From NCBI RefSeq assembly GCF_021018895.1, contig NC_079373.1:23759376-23823375 (forward strand): 64,000 bases of DNA, in the 5' to 3' direction. The translations under genes and the position numbers were made by a program. Below the pieces are notes generated by a model. That model ran no database searches. It saw only the letters and a program-made list of their open reading frames with translations, and was not told where the DNA came from. The stretch is from Seriola aureovittata (taxonomy: Eukaryota > Chordata > Actinopteri > Carangiformes > Carangidae). How positions within the stretch are numbered: position 1 is the stretch's first letter; every line of letters begins with the position of its first letter. Positions 56,115 to 64,000 of this stretch are shown here, piece by piece.

Positions 56115-59100
56115 GGCCACACCATGGAAACACATCAGTCCAGACCTGCTGATTGTGTAGCCAGTGTAGTCATAAAGCTGCCAGAGAAAAAGGAGGAAAT
56201 AACTTGATACCTTTGTCGCCCTGCGGTGTCAACTGTGCACATAATTTACCATTTTTTGGTAGTGTTGGTAGTTGAAGACAGGCATAGGTTTTCACCCGTG
56301 TCTGTCTGCTGTTTGGTGTGTTTTTCAGCAGGAAAAGAAAAGTGTTGAAATGGTTTGCACCGAACTTGGTGGTGGGATGGGGCATAAACCAGGGAAGAAT
56401 CCATCAAATTTTGGGGCAGAGCCGGATCATTTGCTATGAATGAGATTTTCTTTCTCTGAAGTTTGGTGTGTGTGGTTAAACACTTGCCCTGGTGGAGTGG
56501 CTTTCTAGTTTATTTTGTGATTATTAAACAAACTGCTCTATCAGCTGACTTCAATTTAAACTACCATATCATTTCATTTTGCAAGTGCCAAGTCGAAATT
56601 TCCATAAAACCAGGCAAACCCTGAGAACCTGTACACTTTTTTTTTTTTTTGTTCTGACCTTGAAAGCACAAGTGAACGAGATATTTTTTGCAATACTCAC
56701 AGCAGCTGATGTAACCATCCCTTGCGCTATTTAGTCTGTACGCCTACATAAAAACCTGTCTTTGATGTTAGAGGAGGCGGGTAGCACAGGAGTGTCACTG
56801 AGGTTACCAAATAAGCAGCCCCTCTGCCAGCGAATCTCGTCACATCTCCAGAAATTCAAAAGTAGATTCTTCTTCCTCAGAAGCGCCCAAGTCCACCACC
56901 CACTCTCAGCTCTGCTCGGCTCTGAGCTCATGTACACCGTCATCTGCACGACCCTGACATTGCCTCTACTTTTAACTGATTAATAATAACTCACTTCATG
57001 GGAAGTTCTGAGTGATATTTTAGAGTATTGTCCCTGTCTGGATTGGTGGCAATGTTCTGCTTTGAGAAATGGGCCGAGCGTGGCTTTTGGCATTTGGATT
57101 AACCAGCTTCGGGCACAACACTAAAATGCTAATCTCTTTGTTTTTTGGCAGTCTTTAAAGCACATAGTATGCTGGCTTACCAGTTTGCAGACAGGACTTC
57201 ATTTAAAACTACAGACGAATTAATCAGGACCAAATCCATAATATTTTTGTTAAACATCTCAGAGGAGGAGCTTTATTCCAACAGAACTGCAGCTTAATGG
57301 TTTCCAGAAAGTGGCTGTGGGTCACATTTGTGTCTGATTTGTCACACAAATGTATTGCCCTTTGAATTTCATATAATTCCTTTCAAAACAATTCACAAGA
57401 CGCCAAAATGTTTACATTGGTCTTGTGCTTATATATGTCTATATTTTCAATGTGTCCGTTGTACAGTGCTGTTTCCATGAATACTGGTTGCACACACACA
57501 CTCTATGTGGTACCTCCAGTTCTCATAAAATCTATCACAGTCCTCATGTATCCCATTGTTTGATGTGTAAGGTCTTAGCAGTGGATGTCAGCCTAATTTA
57601 GCTCTTCCAGCCGGGGTCTAATCTGACCCTTCGGTGCTGCTACCAGAGTAAGATATTCCAGAGGATGAGGCTCAAAACGAGAACACACAAAATATCACTT
57701 CAAACATTTTGAGCTCAGATTTGACCCGAAAGATATTTTTCGACACACAAGCTGCATTACTTTTATAGAAATGTCTGATGCTGAAAGTAAGAGATGTCAG
57801 GACAGCTAAGTGGCATGTTGCGGTAAATAACCTCCCAAATAAGTTCCCAGCTAAGTTTGTCTGTCAGATCAGTCAAAAATCATGTTCTCTTAACAGGTTC
57901 ACTTACTTTTTCCCATCAGCACTGTGAGTGTTTTCAAGTGTGTGTTCAATAAAACCACCAAAGATTGTAATTGTTTGTGTGTTATTAGCTGAGGGACCCT
58001 GTGTTCGTCTACATTTGTGACTTGGATGAAGATCAGATCACATTTTATGACCAATTAATGTTTTTTCTTGCCACTGTAATATTAATAGGAGCGCAGCTGT
58101 GAGGATGCACTCACACACTTATAGGCTTGCACATGGAAACATATGGCCACAGACAGAAAGGCCTGCTTGTTGTTTGTGTCTCTGATCGAGGGCTCAGATA
58201 TCTTGGTGCTACAGGACCCATGATGACAGACCACAAAGCCCCCCTGTGGCTGCCAGGGCCTGGGGCAGCTCTCTCTGCTCCCTCCTGCCTGTATGATGAA
58301 GGGCAGAGGCACAGCGTGACCTCTCACTCCCCCACTGCTCCAGCTGCCAATCAAGCAGCCCAGCAACCCCCAGCCCTTCCAGTGCTCCCCCCCAGTTCAT
58401 GCTGCTCAGTGGTGGCACTGCTAGCTGCTTCCTCGTTGAGGGCCTCTCTAGCCCAATCAGCTGTCATTCATTTAGCCACCTGCTATCAATATTGGCATTT
58501 TGGAGGGGGGGCTGGAGAGCGTTAGAGCGGTCTGTGGATCGTTTTTGACATTTCAGTTAGCAAAGCCCGATGTGTAATTTTCAGCCATGATTGATGAATA
58601 TACCTTTCACTTAATTGCCACTGCAACTTTAACTATTACACTCTCATCTAGTGCTGCTTCTGCCTTTAGTGAAGGGGAACAGGCTGCTAATTAAATCAAG
58701 ATACTTCCTCAGCAAAGCGTTTACACAAACGCTTGTGTGGCCAGGGTGGCGTCCCTAATTTGTCAAAATGATTGCACTGCTGCCCGGTGCGTCATCGCCT
58801 GTAATTGGACTGGATATTTTCTGTTCACTATACTGCTGTACTCTTATTATACATGTACATAAACTTCTGGCTTTAGGGATTTCGAACGTCATGGTAGCAA
58901 ACTGTTTATGGGTGAAGAGGAGAGTGTGCGTCGGCTTTTCTGGATGATACATACAGCAACCAAGATTTTTTTATGTACAGCACCTTTCCTGGCCAGACTG
59001 TATGTTTCTGAGCTTCACATTTCAGGACATTATAATATACATACCAATAATCCAGTAAGCTCATATTTAGTGATTTCCTGGTCAAAAGGCATCTGGATGT

Positions 59101-62100
59101 CAAAATTAAAACTGGACTGGCTTTGGTTAAAGTTTTTTAGAAGTCTAGGTTGCGTTTAGCCGTCGTTTCAGTTACTATATTTTGTCATTTAGTTGGGACC
59201 TGTTTCCCATAGTCATGATATATTTCCTACCCCTGCTTTAATGCTAAATATGTGTGTTGGGAGGCAGAGTGTTATTGTTGAAGGCTAACAGTATTGCCCT
59301 ACAGAGCTGTGCTAGTGCACCTGGCTGACTCTCACCTCCGTGTCTTGGCTGGTTCACTCAAGTACTGTATCTGCGCTCCCTGACTGACATTACATTTGAT
59401 TATTATACACTTTTTCCAATGTCCATACTCACTCATCCAACAGGTACAGAGCCTTCGTGTGTTTTCGCAACTTAAATGATTCCGGTACTCTAATTCAATA
59501 CGCACAATACTTACACTTGATTGAGGTCAATGAACCTTGAAATTTCTTCCCTTGCATTAAGCCATCCGCCTTATTATTTCACTGCCACGGATTTTGATTT
59601 TAGTCAGCATGTGTATGTGTGGGTGGGAATGTCCATTAAAATGTGAATAATGTGGGTAAATCTTACTAAGGGGCTTTAAAATGGGCTAATCCCATGCAAA
59701 GCCACAATGACGCTCATTCACTTCCTCGCTGTGAAAGGATTCGCCTCCACTTGAGACTTTGGTGGGAAAGCAACTGAAGGAAAAAACCTCTCGTTGGGAT
59801 ATGAGTCGCTGAACTTCTCAGCGAAAGCCTCATTTCCTCTCTAACAAGAGACTTTTCTTGGGAACCTCAGCTGTGTGATGTCAATCCATTCAAAGCTCAT
59901 GTAAAAGAATGCTATGCTAAAGCTATAGGCACCATTCGTCAACACTGACACTGTTCAAATTGGTTTCACACAACATGGTTTTCCTGTGTTTGTCCTTTGC
60001 TTTTAGCTAATGCCTCACGTAGCATTAGAGTAATCTTGGTTTCGTTTCATAAGATACTTAAAGACAATCGGACTTTGTTTTCCTTTCTTGTGAAAAGAAT
60101 CTGGAAGTTGTTGGTGCCTTTGAAAAATCAAGACGCTTACCACAAAAATCTTATTTTGGGGTAACAAGCTATAAAAAGTTAGAGGAACCATTAAAAAGGC
60201 AAGAAACTTGCAGTGAAACCCGACACTTAAGTGTGTAATGTAGTGAATCACAACACACACACGCAGAGATTTTGCAACTTTCTAAATATTGTTTCGCTTT
60301 GTTGCGATGGCAGTGACCAAACACTCATCACAACCATTGTCTTCCCCTTTTTGGTGTCTGTGTTGTTTAGTCAGAGGGGTCATTCATGGATGATTAGCAA
60401 AACGGTCATTGTCGGGCGTCCCCAAAAACACCGGGAATTAGATAACCCAAAGAGCCACTGCCATTTGGCACGCAACAGAGAGAAAAGAGGAAGTATAAAG
60501 AGGAAGTGTAGCAGAAGAGAGAGGGAGCGATGAAACAGGAGGAACCAGGGATGCACAAGAGCAGAAGAAAGAAAGGAACCGAAAGTTACAGCAAAGGGAG
60601 GGGGGGAATGATGTCCGGCGTCTGGGTTGATGACCAAAACCGCTGGTCTTCATTTAGTTTTGTGAAATGTGTGCGCGCCTCCTGTTTCGCCCTGCGCGAG
60701 GTTGTTGCCTCACACTTTGGCAGAAAGGACACAGTTAAATCTCATCCACATGTGTAACATTTATTAAATCTGTCCAATGACGAATGAACTTTAAGAGCCA
60801 TGTTTCATGTTCAAGTCCCCGTGACAATAAACATCCTGCAGAAGTGTCCTTGAGCAAAACACTGATTAATCTCAGCTGACCCTGACCTCTGATCTCTCCG
60901 GGCAGTTAAACAAAAACAAAAAAAAAAGGATTTCCTCTTTCAAAATCAGTATGTATGGACAGAATATCACAACAGTAAGAGTTAAAGAGAAGCAGAAATA
61001 ATTTCTTCACTCGTTAATGACCTTTGTTCGACAGAGAATGGAGAAGGACGTACACGCCAACGACAGATGTGGTTGACCACTTGGTGTAGTCTTTGTGTTG
61101 TGTCGGGCGCTGTTGGCACGCGTGGGCCTTTTTATTGGTGGCTTTTTGTTCAACTGAGCATATTAAATGGTTGATGGGGGCAACTGGCTGTTTGTTCTGC
61201 AGAACATTGCTGACTGGCTCAGGCTGCTACAACTTGTCAAGGTTCATTAACACAGTAAACAAGCACTGGATACCACTTGCATCTCTTCTTCTCCTTTTTT
61301 TTTTTTTTTAATTGACACGAAAGATAAAAGTTTTGTACTCGGGTTCCCAAAGCACTGTGTGTGATAATTGCATGTCAGACAACACCATTGTTTTTCAGAT
61401 ATAGTGGAAATGCTAACAGGAATGCACAAAAGGGAATTTTAGTTGTTGATTAAGTTCCTGAGTTTTGCTGTGGCTCCTCAGTTACTCCTGATGCCGGTGA
61501 AGCAAAGCCTTACAATGCCAGTTGCAACTGCACATATCCTATTCAAGCCAAAAATCTTGAATAAGCAAAAGCAAAAGCAAAAATTTTATTTTTAGCATGA
61601 CAAACACAGAACGTGTGATTGAGGCACATTACATTCATTATGTACTCAGCTGGATGCTGCCTGTAGTCCGTAGATGTGTTTATGTGCAACATATAAATGG
61701 ATGTAACAAAAAGAGCTTGATTCGTCAGTCTTTGCAGGCTCTGAGGTCAGTCTGGCATGTCTGGGCCGTAATGCAGGAGGATATGGGTTATAATTCTGGG
61801 AAAAAGGTGGCTGCCTGGAACTAAATTAACAACCAACAAACTGGCAGAGCATCCAGACTACCAGAGGCTAAACAGGAGTCCAGCCTCTGAAATAAAGAAG
61901 CCAGAGGCAATTCATCTAGACCATGGCAACAGCCCAGTGTAACAGGTGAGGGGAGGTATGCAAATAAAAAAAAAAAACAGGCTTAGGTTAAACACATTAA
62001 ACAGTGGCTGTGTAGCTTAGAGTAAACACAATTAACGACATCAGGACAAGGGCTGGAAATGCGTGTGTGTGGGTGGGTGTATTTGCATGGGCGTGATCAC

Positions 62101-62131
62101 ATCTCTGTGTGCACTGATGTCCCAGGTGTGA

Positions 62132-62132
<1 letters not shown>
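56115..62132. other. Gene-free stretch with candidate conserved non-coding segments
   Basis: No coding exon was recognised. Segments near 58420-58640 and 59580-59720 (with CTAATCCC, an OTX/PITX-type site, and ATGCAAAG) look unique and balanced in composition. Short A/T homopolymers are the only repeats seen. Confidence 0.35.

Positions 62133-62210
<78 letters not shown>
62133..62210. repeat. (TG)n microsatellite
   Basis: A perfect TG run of about 78 bp, among the longest dinucleotide tracts in the window. Confidence 0.95.
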
Positions 62211-62211
<1 letters not shown>

Positions 62212-64000
62212 ATCTGGAAGTTAGGGCCTCCAAAGCACATGTTCTCTTCAGACTGAGTGTATTTGCTATGTGGGTGTTTTCAGAGTGAATTACAGCCTCG
62301 TCAGGAAAACATGCTCCTGTCACCTCAACCGTACTGTTGTTTAATGGTGTGCTTATTTTGCTCTCTCTCTCTCTCTCTCGTTGTTTTATTCTCTTCATCC
62401 ATCTCTCTCTCTCTCTGTTGACGATGAGGCTCTAACCAACCTGTAGTGAAGGCACAGCTATTGTCTGAATGACAGATCAAAGTAAAAACTGGCGATGGAT
62501 GGAGGTAGAGTTTTTTTCTATTTCGTAAGGCCTGGCAAAACCACACCTGACCCACTGCTTACATCTCGTAATAACCTTGACTCGGTACATTTAATCTTTC
62601 CTACAATCAACACCTTGTTTAGTGTAAACTTTCGGTGCCCCTTTCGTTGTCGTCGTCATAATCCAGGTGAGTTTGCTTTGTCCTCTTATCTCGGTGTGAA
62701 GAAAGTCGCAACAGGACCTCAGGGGTGTTTGGCGTTAATGATCAACAAGGTGTGTGTCAGGTGATATTCACTTAGGGAGAAGTGCTGTAAGAAAGTATGT
62801 CTGACTTTTGCAGAGATACTTCTACATAGTTTTTTTTACCTTTTCGTCTCGTATACTAATATTTTACCGTTAATTGTGAGCAATGCAATCGTGATGTATA
62901 TAAGTGGTGGTTTAAAACATTCAAAATCTAAACTAATAAAACTGATTTTAAATGCATTGAATTGTATTCTTCTGTTACATATTAGGTCAGACATTTTGAT
63001 ATGGGTTACGCTTCAGTAGCCTCAGTAACAATATTAAAATCTGTCTTTTCTAAACAACATAACTTCCACTTGTCCCACTCGTCTCTTATTTGCCAAGTGC
63101 TTGTTCTCTTTAGTTTAGTGCACTAAAACCCTTAAAATAAGTTAAATTTTTTCCATAAATAGAGAAAGCACAAACCTGGCCCCTGCTCAAAGCTGAACGA
63201 TGAGATTGTCCCTCCTTAAAAAAAAAAAAAAAAAAATACAGGAAACATGAAGTGTTAAAGCGGAAAATATATAGGGAGCACAGGAGCTGTGGAAAGCCAT
63301 AATAATCAATTACCCACCATGAGGGAGGACTGGGACACAACCTTCTCAGAGGCAGCCAAATTTAATTTCCTGCCCCTTGTTGGTCTGGTAATGCCATGTT
63401 AATAGCTTCCTGCTCTCATGCATTATAGCCACGCTGCCACACACGCTTGTTTATTTCCGCCACAGCCTGCCTGGCTAACCGCACTGTTACACGGACGACC
63501 TGTTCTATAACAAAACACACATAGACGCAAACACACCGTTTATATGATTCTGTTGTAATCACTGTCGAGATCGCACTGAAGTCCTCAACTGCTCTTGAAA
63601 AGGGGAATGATTTTCAGCACTTTGAGTGAAAGTTGAAAATAAAATTATCAAACAAACTGCATTTTGCAAATCCACTTTGTAGTTTGACCTTTTGTGGTTA
63701 TTGCAGTCGTGTGGTTGCAAAGATTACAGTCCACATGCAGCTTTTTTTTTTTTTTTTATCTTTGTTGCTATTTCCAAAAAAAGTGGTTCACATATGATTG
63801 AACCATGAACTTGTTTGAAGCCTCTCTGAGCGCGTTGTTACTGACCATAAAGCAGCCTGTGTTTGCTTGAGGCCTAAATGTGATGAATGTATTTCCTTTT
63901 TTCAAATATATTTTGATCCCTGCATTGTAAAGATTGGAAATCTTCATCTCTGTTTTTTCTTTAAGACTTTGACGTAGACGAAGTAGTTGAAGTTTTGCCA
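62211..64000. other. Window end, no gene recognised
   Basis: It contains (CT)n tracts at 62359-62379 and 62401-62417, poly-A at 63218-63236 and poly-T at 63743-63758. The stretch at about 63360-63500 looks unique and could be conserved. No coding similarity was found. Confidence 0.4.

Noticed and set aside
58127..58525. 132-codon open frame as a gene
   Set aside because: No domain, low-complexity Ala/Pro/Ser composition and no splice partners. Better viewed as non-coding, possibly conserved sequence.
61997..62398. His-Thr-rich open frame on the minus strand
   Set aside because: It is produced by the long (TG)n repeat.

Overview
The window is nuclear DNA of a vertebrate, most likely a spiny-rayed teleost fish. 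It has intron-split genes with GT-AG junctions, abundant (CA)n/(TG)n microsatellites, and fish-type transposon remnants. Protein-level similarity is to fish/vertebrate WT1, carboxypeptidase A1, CEP41 and POC1B. No bacterial features, CRISPR arrays or tRNA genes were seen.

Layout. 1-7243 (+): the last five coding exons of wt1, carrying all four zinc fingers and the KTS alternative donor; the 5' exons lie left of the window. 7244 to about 24400: wt1 3' UTR, then a gene-free interval with microsatellites, a LINE fragment back-to-back with a BEL/Pao fragment (about 13880-15395), a repeat carrying nuclear-receptor half-sites (about 16470-16700) and some exon-like scraps. 24536-28724 (+): a complete 11-exon pancreatic carboxypeptidase A gene with a compact TATA/PTF1-type promoter. 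30313-35409 (-): complete cep41, convergent with cpa1. It has a candidate second, TATA-driven first exon at 34118-34187. 35410-36126: a head-to-head intergenic region that probably serves as a shared promoter. 36127-40080 (+): ten exons of poc1b (seven-WD40 propeller plus linker). Its C-terminal coiled-coil exon was not found. 40081-64000: about 24 kb with no recognisable coding exon, few transposons and several unique-looking stretches that could be conserved non-coding elements or a long poc1b intron.

How the genes relate. cep41 and poc1b both encode centriole/cilium proteins and are divergently arranged, which fits co-regulation. wt1 (zinc-finger regulator of kidney and gonad development) and cpa1 (secreted digestive zymogen) are functionally separate neighbours. 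The linkage wt1-cpa1-cep41-poc1b differs from human, where these genes lie on three chromosomes.

Exon boundaries were set by hand from splice consensus, reading phase and family similarity. No alignment or database search was run.
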